Shown here: one piece after another, positions 38,101 to 49,600 of the stretch
Layout: every line of letters begins with the position of its first letter
How positions within the stretch are numbered: position 1 is the first letter of the stretch
NCBI RefSeq assembly: GCF_036669915.1
Contig: NC_089316.1
Span: 2,683,743-2,747,742, forward strand
Direction: 5' to 3'
DNA: 64,000 nucleotides
DNA from: Pocillopora verrucosa
Lineage: Eukaryota; Cnidaria; Anthozoa; Scleractinia; Pocilloporidae
The notes under the pieces: model-generated
Database searches by the model: none
The model's input: the letters and a program-made list of their open reading frames with translations, nothing else
What the model was told of the DNA's origin: nothing
Made by a program: the position numbers and the translations under genes

Positions 38101-41100
38101 AGCCAGCTAGTCCGTCGGTCCATCGGCTTAGTGAAGTTGATCAAACAGGAAATTCATAGAGCCAGTTGATCAATGTAGATCAGCCATTCCCAGCCGATGT
38201 ATTGCTCTTCATGGTTTGCTAAATATTTTCAAAACTTCTTTTGCCAGGCTTGACAAGTCTTTTGTAGCAAGTGGGAGTCAGGATAACACCGTCAAGATAT
38301 GGAAAATACCTCCAAAAATAGATGATGTGTGTAATAAATATTTTTTGCTCTGAAGAAGTTCTGTTCTTTATTATCCATTTCCTTGTCTTCAGTACTTTAC
38401 TCTAACATGAACGTTTCGTGTTCACATGTTTGCTAAACATTTCCAATGTTATATTTGCCTCTCTCTTTCTTTGCAGCTGGATTCACCGATCAAGTTGTCA
38501 GTCAAGCTAACCGAGAAAGCACATGATAAGGTATGTACACTATATTTGATTAAATGAGTATAGTATGGTAAACATTTGGCATGTCGAAGGGGATGGAAAT
38601 TAAGGATTCCCGATGAGGACTTGAACTGACTTCGGGTGGTGCTTAGGTTACCGTGGGATACTTGCTTAGCGAGCTGCAGAAAACTTGTCGGGTAGCTACT
38701 GCGTACTGCTTAGATCGACGATACAGAAAGCGTGCGGATCAATGAGCAACTGCGAACGTACCCTTCCCCTGACCCAACATTAACCCCAACTTGTTACTAG
38801 TTGACTGTTGTTGGGTAAGATCGTGGAGGGGTTGGTGCGTAGTTGTTCGGATGCTGACATTGATTCGAGCGTGCTTCGTGAAGTGAGAGAGTGAAAAGGA
38901 ATTGTCATTATTGAACGTAGTCGTAATAAAAAAAAAAAAAAGAAGAGGTGTTCTTTCTTATTATTTCCTCGCTGGTCTGAGATTGACATAAATAACTTTA
39001 ATAACAAGTTTAGGATAATTTTTTTTACTCATTTGACGTATTGTTGTTCTTGTTGTGTATAAAAGGATTTACTTCGATCTGGAGATAACGTCAAAAACTT
39101 TTGCCAATAAAGGGTAATTAATTATGTTGAATGTCTTGCTGTGTCTTGTGTACTAAGTTTTGTTCACCTTTTACTGTAGGGCATTAACTCTGTCACAATT
39201 TCACCCAATGATAAGCTGATGGCGACTGGTTCACAAGATAAAACAGCAAAGGTACGGAATGAACCAAGATTTTTGAAAAGTGGGCTTAAAGAAAAATCCA
39301 TTGAACTGTAAAGAAAACGAACTAGAAATTATAGGATACGAAACGTAACGCGAGTCAGCGTAACGTAACAAAAGATTGTGTAACGTGAAGTGCGTGGCTA
39401 AACATAACGTGAGAACATGAACGTGATGAACATTATATGTTGTGTTATCTTGTGTCGAAACGAAGCTTATTACAATACCGTGCATGAGATTTCAGAAAGA
39501 AAAGTAATTTGAAGTATTATGTAACTTAACGTAACGTTTCGTAACGTATCATAACGGAACAAGCAAACGTAACGAAACATAACAACGTCATATAAATCGA
39601 TGGTAAAATATCAAAACACAATGTATCATATTGTAACGTAACGTATGGTACTGTTGGGTAGCATGATGGGTTTTTCTTGAAGTTTGGTGCTTGTTTTGTA
39701 GATCTGGATGATATCCAATGGTTCACTTCTGGGCACTTTACGCGGCCATAAGAAAGGAATCTGGTGCGTAAGATTTTCGCCTGTGGACCAGTGCTTGGCG
39801 ACTTCATCTGCAGATTCAACCATCAAGATCTGGGCCCTGTCTGACTTCACATGTGTTAAGACACTAGAGGGACACACCAGCTCGGTTTTAAAGATCTGTT
39901 TCTTGACCAGAGGAATGCAGCTTGTCTCGAGGTGAATTTTGTTCCTTTGTCTATACGTCTGTCTGTGTTTCCTTATATCCGTCCTCCTATACTTGAATCT
40001 CCCACCTAAAATTTTTAACTGTTTATTTTCTTTGCTTCTCCGTTAATCTGATGAATTGCTTAGAAGTTCATTTGTCGCGTAGAGGTGCGCTTTCGCTTTA
40101 CTTCCTCTGGGCCTCTACACGGGGGTTTTAATACATTTTTCTATGGGCGGCTGCCGTTTGTGTAAAAGGTGGCGGGCGTTAACCCCTTACACCCTAGAAT
40201 CAGAATGCATATTCTTCATACTGCTCTTTATACATTTTCTAAGGTGCTGCCAAGGAGAATTTGTTTTCCAATCAATAGTTTCTTTCATTGGTGATCATTT
40301 CCTTTATTCTCATGACCTTAACGTGTGATTCAGGGGTGATATTATAGGGAGAAATGTGATGCTAGTCACTCTCAGGGGCTAAGGGGTTAATTTGCGTTTA
40401 TTGAAATCTCTGCTCTACATGACCGTCTTTTCGCTTTTTCCACATGCTTCCTCTAATTTTCAGTGGCTCTGAGGGTCTTCTCAAACTGTGGACCATAAAA
40501 ACAAACGAGTGCGTCAAGACGTTTGATCAACATCTGGACAAGGTGGGCCCCTTTCGTTTTAGTATGTGTTGTTTACACGCTTCTCGAATCTGACTTTTCT
40601 CAAGCTATCGTGTTGATGGAAAAAGAAACAAACAGTCCAAAACGAAACACTGTTTTCTCCCTAGGTGTGGAGTATAGCTGTGAATAAAAACCAAGATCAA
40701 CTTATTTCAGGAGGCGCAGACTCAGTGATTAATATTTGGAAGGTTTGTGTCATGATCCTCTTCCGCAATAAAGTTGTTCCATGTGTTAAGTGAAGCTCTT
40801 TCCTCCTGAAAAGTGAGAACACAACGGAACATTCGGAACATTGATTTCTCATTTTAGTGAATTGTTTTCCGATTAGGATGTCACAGAGATCGAACAAGAG
40901 CAAGCGCAAGCTGTCATCGAAGAGAATATTTTAAAGTGAGTTACTTTAAATAAGATGATTGATTTGAAAATTGTAGCACAATTTTTACTACTGTCTTAGA
41001 AAACTACTATTGGCGACCTGCGTGAAAAGCCCTTTTTATCTATACCACGGTCCGTAAAATGAGCCATCATCTTAAGAATACCGTCCAACAGAAGAAGCGG

Positions 41101-44100
41101 CGACAACTTTATGACGGTATTTCCCTTTCTTCCTTTTTAAATTTATCTCAAAAAATATATTTCGTGAACTGATTAACGTGCGTACGCGTTTGCAATTGAG
41201 CCACTACCAACCATTCAACTGCCATTGTGGTGTTGTACTAAGTTTAAGTATACTGCTAGGATAACTCATCATCTGTACTGTCATTCTCGTCTAAATATTT
41301 TTTACCTTTTTATTTTTTTCGAACAGACAACAGGAACTGTCAAACTTAATCGCTGACAAGAACTATCTCCAAGCAATTAGTCTAGCCATCACATTGGAGC
41401 AGCCTTTTAGAGTTATGAACATCGTTAAAGGTACAGTACCTTACATGCATCTCATCCTGTGAAGCGTTGGGTTTTTCCTGATGTACTTTTTATGCAGGAG
41501 AGCCTCGTCTATTAAAGTATTTTTCTTTTTGTTCACAATGCAGATATCCTTCTTACTGAAAATGGAACAGAAGAGTTGACAAAAGCAATCAAGTCATTCA
41601 GGGAAGATCAACTCGGTAAGAAGTGTACTACACATGATGATCAGCCTGCACCAGGCGCTCAGTCGCCTGGAACAGTCTTAAGGTGTTTGTTTGCAAATTT
41701 TCCACTAGGTGGAGTCTAAGAAGCTATACTGACCACAACTGGTCATTAGGTTTAACCTCGATGAACTTTATCTCTCGATTTATTGCTTTTGTTTCAGATG
41801 CTATGTTGAGGTTTATTGTGGAGTGGAACACTAACTCGAAGAACTGCCATGTCGCTCAATCTGGTAAAGTTAAACCTTCTCACTCACTATTGGGATTAAC
41901 ATCTAACTTCTCCTTGAAGCATCATTTTATTACTCACTTAGAAAGTGATAAGAATCAACGAATTTATCAGTCTCGTCGATAAAACCCCAGAGTGAAACCA
42001 ATCAAATGAAAGCTACTCTGTAATACTTCCTTATGGTGCTGCTTTTAATGGGCCACTAGTTTATTAATTTTAACTTGTGTGCGTCACCCTCTCTAAATAA
42101 AGACATTATTTACTCACTTTACTGGTTTACAAGGAGGCTGGAACTTTAACATCTGCAGATAAAAGCTTAGTCTGTGCCATTCGAATGGGGACCACTGAGG
42201 AGTACCAGACAACGAGCAGTCCCTCTTTTTTGGCGAGGTCCATCGCGCAGTGGGAAAAAAAATTAGGTTAGCGTGCAGCGCGGAACCCAGGGATTGAGGC
42301 ACGGTGCACTTGCATCAATTTTTCTCTCATTTTTTTTTTTTTTACGCGCGCGAAGGACGTCGAATAAGAGGGACTGCTTGCAGTTTAGAGCATTGCTTTC
42401 ATCTTGTGCCATGCGAGGTTTTCAAATTTTTCAGTTTCTTTGTAGATGAAACCCTGGTGTTTGACCATTTACTTCGTAGTTGCTGAGTCACTTTCGTCAA
42501 CGCGTTTTGGCGTTTTTTTTTTTCAGTGCTTTCTATTATCTTAAGGAACAATTCTCCTTACGATCTGATGAAGAAGAAAAACATCAAAGACACAATGGAA
42601 GCCCTTCTTTCCTACAGTGGTCAGTTAATGTGATGTCTGATTTTTGATTTTAGAAGTTTCTTTATATATAGATTTAGCCAAGCCTAAAAGCGGAGCTCGC
42701 TTTTTTTTTCCCGCATGTCTTAAGGGCAAAATGCCTAGTCCCGGCCAGGACTAGAACCCGGGTCGTCCGACTTGGAGCTCAGTGCACTGACCACTAGACT
42801 ACTGGACAAAGCCGTGACGTTGGTGTGCCCGCGGTATAGTTGAACACACATGTTAAAAGTAGCATCTTGTACGGTCGGTCTTACGGTCGTACGGTCGCAA
42901 GTCCAAATTTTTTCGGCTTGATGGGTTACTACTATTTTGTATAATTATGGGGCTACGCTCTGCGAGCTCCGCTATTATCTTGTGATATTTCTGAAGGGCT
43001 TAGAAGAATTTCAGTCATAGAAAGAAAAATCACCACCCACTCTCCTCTCCCTCTGCTTACCTCCACCACAGCCCCTCCCCCCTCCCGTTCAGAGCATTCT
43101 TCTGTAATCGTTATCGTCAGTATAACAAGAAATGTATGTCCGAAATTTGAATCTCTTGCAGAAAAACATTTTCAACGGATGGATCGACTCCTACAGGTTT
43201 GTCTTTTTCAACTGATACTCTCTATTCCTTTCGGCGGACTTCTCTGACACTTAAGATGTGTAATATAATAAAACGCTTTCACTATTGTCTCCTGTTATTA
43301 TGATTAGAACACGTTACCCCTTTAACCTCTAAGAGTGACTAGCATCTAATTTCTCCTTACCATATCACCCCTGAATCAAACATTGAGGTTACACGAATAA
43401 AGGAAATGATCACCAACTAAAAAACCTCTTGATTGTTAAACAAATTCTCCTCGTCAGCACCTTGGGAAATTTATAGAGAACCGTATGAAGAATTTGCATA
43501 CTGATTCCAGAGTGTAAAGGGTTAACGCCAGGGAACGGCCTTAAAATTTAACGTTGTTACGGCCTAGCTTACCATCGAGTTCATCGAGTTCACCATAGCT
43601 CACTGGTAGAGAATCAAAGCGCGAAATTCATAGGTCCAAGGTTTGATTCCTCATGGGTACTCACAATTTTTTTTCCTCATGCCCCATTTCTTTGTCATGC
43701 TACAGACGAAACGATTAATATATTTACTTATGAATTGAACCTATGCGGTGTGAATTTCAACTGTTTCTGCAGTAATGTGAAAATGTTTTCATTTATTGTG
43801 AATAGGAGATGGTGTTCCATAGTTGTGTCCTCTTTATTCAAAGTGAGGGAAATTATAGCGAAAGGTTCTGTTTCCGTTGGTCATAAGTGTGGTTGTAAAG
43901 CTGTGTTATTTATGTACTTGATTATTCGACAGCAAATGGAGTTTATTGAATACACTTGGCAGTCCATGAAGCTGTCTGGTCCCCTAATGTTGACCACACC
44001 CAGGTGAGGAGATTTTGATGTTTCCTATAACTAATCGTTGAAAATTCAAAGTTGAATTCCATTGATCATATTCCTCGAACGTTTTCCCCTGTTTAAACCC

Positions 44101-45647
44101 TTCAATTCCCACTTTATGATTTGCAATACCTTGTGGTTTTGTTTCGTCTTTTTTTTTTGAAAAAGGAAAAATTATATAATTTAACCCTTCAAGATCTTTC
44201 TCGAAGCTCCAAAGTGTATGAGTGAGAGTAAGTTTTGTGTACATGTGGGCTAGGCGGAAAGCGTGTAACAACACTACGTGGACAGGATAGCGTTTTTCAC
44301 CCGCTTTTTCAAATGCCTTTTTACATGACGTTTGCATGGCAAATTTCAGATGTGTGTGAAATTTTCGCGTAAAATGAGACTGAAAAACGAGACGACTGCG
44401 TCAGGGTTTTACTACGACGAGTGCCGCACTGCATGCAGTTATGCGTGAAGTTTTGATTCTAATGAAACTACAGCTTTAGTTTTTTAAAACTTATTTTTTA
44501 GATGCCGCCCTTCCGAAACATCCAATTTTGAAGATTCAAAAGATTGAGAAACTTTCACAACTTACATGAATTGGGTAATTCGATGAAATGAAAAAATTCC
44601 AAGTTAGTTATTCGAATGAGAGTAGAATAAAGATTTGTGGGCTAACTTTAATTTGTAATGAAAACAATGGATTTTGTTTTTATTTCCTCAGAACTGCTAG
44701 TACCACTTCAGGGTCTGCTTCTACAAGTGATTCCGCTATAGATAGCAGGCTCAGAGTACTGGATGACAACTCTCGGGAACAAGGTACGAGCGATGTTCCG
44801 CATGATGTGCCCTCCATTCCTGACCACTCACGGTCAGATGAAGCAGTGGAGGAAGAGGACGAGAAAAGCACAGGGAATGGAACAGACATTCATGAAGATG
44901 ACGATAACGAAACGATGAATGGAGCAAGTGATCACGATGATTTTGAAAATGAAAGCCAAGGTGATATTGTACGGGGCGCAACGCAGAACGGTCACGTGGT
45001 TGGATTGAAGGATCGAAATACGGTGCAGAATGAAAGCTCTGATGACATGAGCGATCGTGACTCGAAAAAAAGAAAAAGCTCTGATAGAGAGGGGCAGTTC
45101 GAGATTCGCACGAAAGGAGACGTCGTGCCAGATATTTCGACAAAGAAAAGGAAAACGAACAGAGCATCCGAGGTAAGTTGCGATAGATATTTATAGATGG
45201 GAAACCGCATCGTGAGAGAGTTAGGCAGTAAAAGCGTCCTTATTTTTTTGGATCAGTCCTATGAATACAAGTTCCATTGAAGCGAAACATCTGGATTGAA
45301 TAAGGGCCGTAAAATTCCCGTGTGATTTGTGTGAAGCAGCTTTTTTACGAGTCGGAAAACGAGTGTAATAGGAAATTCCCAATATCAAAATTATGTACGT
45401 ATACACGTTTCCCCACTAACACCACTTAGATGTACACTTCTAAGAGCGATCCGTTGTTAACAGGGTTGGTTATCCACTTCCATCTGGATCTTTATCTTTT
45501 TGTTTCTTTTGTTGTTTTTAGGGATTCAAAGTGAAGAAGAAAACCAAGGTAAAAGTTCCTCAGCAAAGGACGATGAAAATAAAAACGAGAACTGGTCTTG
45601 GTGTAAAATCACGGCGCAAGATAAAACTCAAAACAAAAACTGCTTAG
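32111..45647 (+). CDS. TBL3: transducin beta-like 3 / UTP13, U3 snoRNP-associated WD40 protein
   Basis: UTP13 is a tandem-propeller WD40 subunit of the UtpB module of the small-subunit processome, acting in the nucleolus on pre-18S rRNA. 29 exons, all in phase, 1010 residues: 32111-32157, 32333-32384, 32555-32650, 32795-32839, 32929-33006, 33221-33284, 33927-34011, 34319-34411, 34799-34876, 35349-35424, 36085-36178, 36755-36975, 37231-37431, 37955-38058, 38248-38326, 38477-38530, 39180-39251, 39702-39931, 40464-40542, 40665-40742, 40877-40935, 41327-41430, 41544-41615, 41798-41863, 42527-42619, 43162-43196, 43933-44003, 44692-45172, 45522-45647. WD motifs include DSTVKVWDI, GSQDNTVKIWKI, KGINSVTISPNDKLMATGSQ and DSTIKIWALSDFTCVKT; the Utp13 C-terminal domain spans roughly residues 640-805. 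The first ~808 residues match the length of human TBL3. Residues 809-1010 are an added tail: an acidic, Ser-rich stretch, then a Lys/Arg-rich end (KSRRKIKLKTKTA) that resembles a nucleolar targeting signal. Confidence 0.97.
33678..33844 (-). repeat. TTAA-flanked MITE, subfamily A, inverted
   Basis: In TBL3 intron 6, opposite orientation: starts CCCCCTAACTCCCAAGATCT and ends TCATGGGAGCTAAAGGG, with TTAA at both edges (33674-33677, 33845-33848). Shorter than other copies through an internal deletion. Confidence 0.85.
34031..34196. repeat. small inverted-repeat element, hAT-like ends
   Basis: In TBL3 intron 7. Left end AAGGGTGTAGCCAGGGGGG; right end as reverse complement AAGGGCATAGCCGGGATTT. 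No coding capacity. The hAT assignment rests only on the look of the termini. Confidence 0.5.
35665..35708 (+). repeat. CTGT/TTGT tetranucleotide microsatellite
   Basis: ATCTGTCTATCTGTCTGTCT followed by GTTTGTTTGTC units in TBL3 intron 10. Confidence 0.8.
35763..35960. repeat. MITE with ~35-bp inverted ends
   Basis: In TBL3 intron 10. Left end ACAGGGTAATTTGCTATTAT then CAACTGAGTTGAT; right end (reverse complement) ACAGGGTAATTTAGCATTAT then CAACTGAGTTGAT. About 200 bp, no coding sequence. A related GTTTGTTTGTCTGTC run sits just outside the right end, so insertion was beside the microsatellite. Confidence 0.75.
36244..36451 (+). repeat. TTAA-flanked MITE, subfamily B
   Basis: In TBL3 intron 11. 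Flanked by TTAA (36240-36243, 36452-36455). Starts CCCTTTAACTCTCAGAAGTG and contains CCTATAATATCCATACATTA. Confidence 0.85.
39335..39660 (+). repeat. degenerate ACGTAAC-rich repeat in TBL3 intron 17
   Basis: Repeated AACGTAACG/TAACGTAACGT words occur every 5-20 bases across roughly 39340-39400 and 39525-39655. Looks like a decayed short tandem repeat. No open frame of interest. Confidence 0.6.
40183..40386 (-). repeat. TTAA-flanked MITE, subfamily C, inverted
   Basis: In TBL3 intron 18. TTAA at 40179-40182 and 40387-40390. Ends CCCCTTACACCCTAGAATCA and ACTCTCAGGGGCTAAGGGG. Confidence 0.88.
42211..42382. repeat. short inverted-repeat element (AGCAGTCCCTCTT ends)
   Basis: In TBL3 intron 24. 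Left AACGAGCAGTCCCTCTTTTT; right as reverse complement TGCAAGCAGTCCCTCTTATT. About 170 bp and non-coding, with a T-run and CG-rich centre. Confidence 0.55.
42669..42978 (-). repeat. tRNA-derived SINE, inverted
   Basis: In TBL3 intron 25. On the minus strand it carries an A box (TAGTCTAGTGGTCAGTGC, near 42805-42788) and a B box (GGGTTCTAGTCC, 42759-42748) at tRNA spacing. A deleted relative is at 7148-7280. Body ends in GAGCTCCGCTATTAT. Confidence 0.8.
43317..43521 (+). repeat. TTAA-type MITE, subfamily C
   Basis: In TBL3 intron 26. Starts CCCCTTTAACCTCTAAGAGT, contains CTCCTTACCATATCACCCCT, ends CCAGAGTGTAAAGGG before TTAA (43522-43525). Confidence 0.85.
43593..43661 (+). repeat. tRNA-like sequence (pseudogene or SINE head)
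   Basis: A-box-like TAGCTCACTGGTAGAG and B-box-like GGTTTGATTCC at tRNA spacing, followed by a T-run. Stems are imperfect, so a functional tRNA is doubtful. Lies in TBL3 intron 26. Confidence 0.45.
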
Positions 45648-46691
45648 CCTAAGTCCTTGTTGATGGCGAGAATAAGCAACTATTGGACGAGGTTGATATC
45701 GTGAATTATCAATGCCGAGGTCTGAGTTATCTGCTAAAGCTGAAGGCTGAGGCAGATTACACAGGCACGATACTTTGGCTTAGGTGTGCCAGAAACGCCG
45801 AATAGCGTGCTGTTTGCCGTGACCATGTTGTTCAGGTGCTCTGCTGGAAGGGCTTTTCCGCGTTTTGAAATCTTGAGTTGATCGTGCTTGGTTGCAAGTG
45901 TTTGTCAAATTGGCGAAAAGAATTCGTCTGAGGAGTCTTAACACTCGGTATATGGCGATTGTATCGCGATTGTATCGCACGTAGATATCGCGTAAGAACT
46001 CCATTTCGTGTAAAGACCCCTTTTCCTCTTTAATTTATTTTCAAAAGTTAATAACTTAGTAAATAGAGACATATTCTTTTGATTTAATCTCCCTGGAAGC
46101 AAGGTCAAATTTCTTCTTCATCAATAAATAATTACTTAAATCCTGTCCAAAAATAAAAGTATAAATTTTTGTTAAATTTCCATTAAACTACGATGCAACT
46201 ACGTTGTGACTAGTAGGATAGATGTGAAATTTTGTAGTTTTTTTATGTAGCCTTTGGCCTTCCTCATATTCTTGTTGTTAGCTTGGATCATGCCATGGAA
46301 AAACAGTTTGATCACACAGTCGTAAATTAATTTCCCCGTAATCATCGAGTGGGAAAAAAAAGATCTTAAAAATCTTCGATGTGTTTTTGATACGTTTTTC
46401 CTAATTGGGGCGATTATTCTCTGAATTTATATTCCGTTTAAATTTCTATCACTGTTTCCTCTGATTCACCCCAAACCTTGGCAGGAATACTTCAGTTGGA
46501 ATCTCTTAGCCCCAAGTAAGCGAACATTGGTAAATAAAAATTTCCCCCGCTTTTTTGGTCTTCTTTGCTTTCAAATTTTTGTCCAAAATTATGTCTTTTC
46601 CCATCGCGTCGACCCCATAACGATTTTGAATCCATGTCTCGGTAATTTCACTCGATTCCAAGGTACTTTAGAAGAACAGCTCAGAATTGGG
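45648..46691. other. convergent 3' region of TBL3 and UCP4
   Basis: Holds both 3' UTRs end to end. AT-rich, with AATAAA-type hexamers on the plus strand near 46123 and on the minus strand near 46030. No other gene recognised. Confidence 0.5.
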
Positions 46692-49600
46692 TCAAAAACC
46701 CGAAACACCTGCAACATTTCTGATCCGTTCGTACACAAGCCAGAATGTTAACGACCATGGAGCCTGAGAGAAGACAGAAAAAGAAGAAGAAAGTACTACG
46801 AATAAACTGAACGCTCAGAAACACCAGAATTAGACTTGCAAGGGCAATAAACGAACACCAGAAAGAAAATAATTTGAGAAAACGCTGAATGAGGTTTAAT
46901 ATACAGCGAATCCTTTCAAATGCTGTTAACCCTTTAACTCCCATGAGTGACCAAGAAAGAATTTCTCCTTACAATGCCGATGCAATATCAAGTAGACGGG
47001 TGTTGAGAATAAAGAAAAATATCAGCTAGGAGATTATAAGTTAATCTACTAACAAATTCTCCAAACTAACATCACAAGAGCTGTATGGGAGACAGTAAGG
47101 AGAATTACTGAGAACTTGGGAGTTAAGGAGTTAAGATAGCTATTTAGAAGACTTACCATTCTGCTCCATGTTGGCAGCCATCCTTTGTATAATGAAAAGA
47201 ATCCTTCCTCACGAACCTATGGCGACAAAAAAGAATAATCTTACCAGAGTCTAGAAACAAGCACAGGTTCTGAAACAGCTTTCACTTCTTTCTAACTCAG
47301 TGGAAGCGATCCTCAGTCCCCATCCCGAGCAATAATACTGGAATATCCTCTTCAACCCCATTGAAGGAACTCTTGCGTTTGCAACCACTCACGTTTCCCA
47401 CATCGATTACATATTCCTCACATATTCATTCCTTCAAGTGTCCCACTCCTCGCTTGCTGTCCCTCGTGCATGCCGTCCCAGTCGAGTCTAACTCCAATTC
47501 CAATCCCTCAAGTGTCCCATCACCCGGGTGTCCAATCCCTAGACTACCCTGTCCCTCGAGTATCCTGTCCTTCGAGTATCCCATCCCTCGAGGGTCCCAT
47601 CCCTTGAGCTTCCCATCCTTCGAGTGTCTCTTCTCATGCGTGTTCCATCATTTGTGTCTCCTTTCCCTAAAACATCCCTCCCTAGAGTATCCCTCGCAGT
47701 CATATAGCAGTCTACATGTAGCTTACATACCGCACTCAAGAAACAGTCTATGGATCCTCTATACACGTTAGGATTGTTCATTATTCTTGTTTTGACCACA
47801 TCTGCTGGAGTGCTGATTGTTGCAGCGATCAGTCCTGAGCAGCCACTAGGAAAAAAAAATTACAATGAACAACTAAAAGGAAATGAAAAATATGTTCATT
47901 GTTTAAAATAATTACATTTCCTGCGAGGTAGTCGTTCGAAAACAACACTTGACCTTGTTACTCCTAAGATCTCATTTAGTAATTCTCCTTACTGTATGCC
48001 ATACAATTCTCATGATCAAAGTTCAGAGAAGTTGGTATTGGATCAACTAGTAATCCCCTAATTGATATTTATCTTCATTCTCAACGCTAATCTGCTTGAT
48101 ATTGTAATGATATTGTACGGAGAAATTTTGTCTAGGTCACATAAGAGATAAGCTTTGATTAATTGTGAATTTCCAACATCAATTTCCTACAAGAAAAGAT
48201 TAAGTGGGTATTGGGAATATGTTCTCTCATTTTCTCTTCTCTTGTTTCCTGGGAGTACGTCGAGATTTTTGGCTCTTCATGTGCACAATGATGCCCGTTC
48301 ACCTTTTAACTCCTACAAGTGATCCACATGAAATTTCTCCTCACAATTTCATTCTATTATCCCCAAAACAGTGATGAGAATAAAAACACTTATCAGTTGG
48401 AGGGTACTAGAATGTCATTTTACCTCGAAAAAGTGTGAGTGACCCAGTTGTCCTCCAAACTTGTGTGATGAAGCAAGAGATGCTTCACGGTGTCGTAAGT
48501 GGTAAGATCTGTAAGGTAATAAATTAGTAAATTTATAGATTATTAATACATAAAATCGAACCCACAGTTACCCGTTATGTAGCCACCGTACTGAAAGAAA
48601 ACAACGACGCTTTTTGATTGAGTGTCGCGCGAGAAGAAGCCGCTGACCAAGCCTTGGGATTGGTTTTGGTTTTACATCTGATTGAATGAGAGAGTGGCGC
48701 GAGTTTAATGGACCAATCATAGGGCGAAGTAAGGAAAAATAAAGCAAAGCACGAAAACGACCAAGAGCACACGAAACGCGCGAAAAACGCACGAACGCGC
48801 AAATGAAAACGGAGCTTTCTGAAAGAGCGTGAGTGTTTTGGAAACGCATCGTTATTTAACAACTTCGTTTCTTATGTGGACGTTCTCGCAAAAATGGGTC
48901 ACAAACATGTGCTGCCCCTTCCATCTGGGTTTTCTGCTGTTTCAGTGTGGACGATAGACAAAAACGCATCAAAATGAAGACTTTGTGTTTTCAAATGAAA
49001 ATGCAGCAGTGTGGTTGGGGCCTGAATTGGGTACAAAAATTAAGACGACGGCAGAAAAACTTTTCGGCGTTTTTTATCGTATCAAAGAGATACGAATTAT
49101 ATAAGTCACTCACCTCCCATATTTACTAAGGCCGCCCTCTGTACATTGGGAGCCCAACCTTTCCAGAGCCCTCGGACGCCATGTTTACGAACAATGGTTG
49201 AAAAAGCGTGTACAGTGTTTCGTACCCTGCGTCAATAAAATCGAGATAAGACATCAATCAGAAGAAAACTGAACGCTTACATATTGTAACCTTGAAGCCT
49301 TTTGTACCTGCGTTATCTTTGTTGCGTGATCGTTACAGAAAGGTCCGTGATCGTCGGATTTTACCATAGCCTGACTTTTACTGAGACATTTACCGTGGGG
49401 GCGGTAAATGCTTAATACAATCGTAACCGTTTCGACTGATAAACTTATGGTAAGCGTCACCGTTCCTGTTGAAAGCTATCGTTATCGTTACCGTTACCGT
49501 TACCGTTAAGCATTCGCGTTATCGTTACTTCTGTGACTAACATATAACTTCTCCCCATGATATCCATAAATTTTCTAGCAAACGGTTTATGAGAATAGAA

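Noticed and set aside
44751..45210. Minus-strand frames of 138 and 72 codons
   Set aside because: Antisense of TBL3 exon 28.
47361..47771. 136-codon plus-strand frame
   Set aside because: It is the translation of the 16-bp minisatellite plus antisense of UCP4 exon 8.
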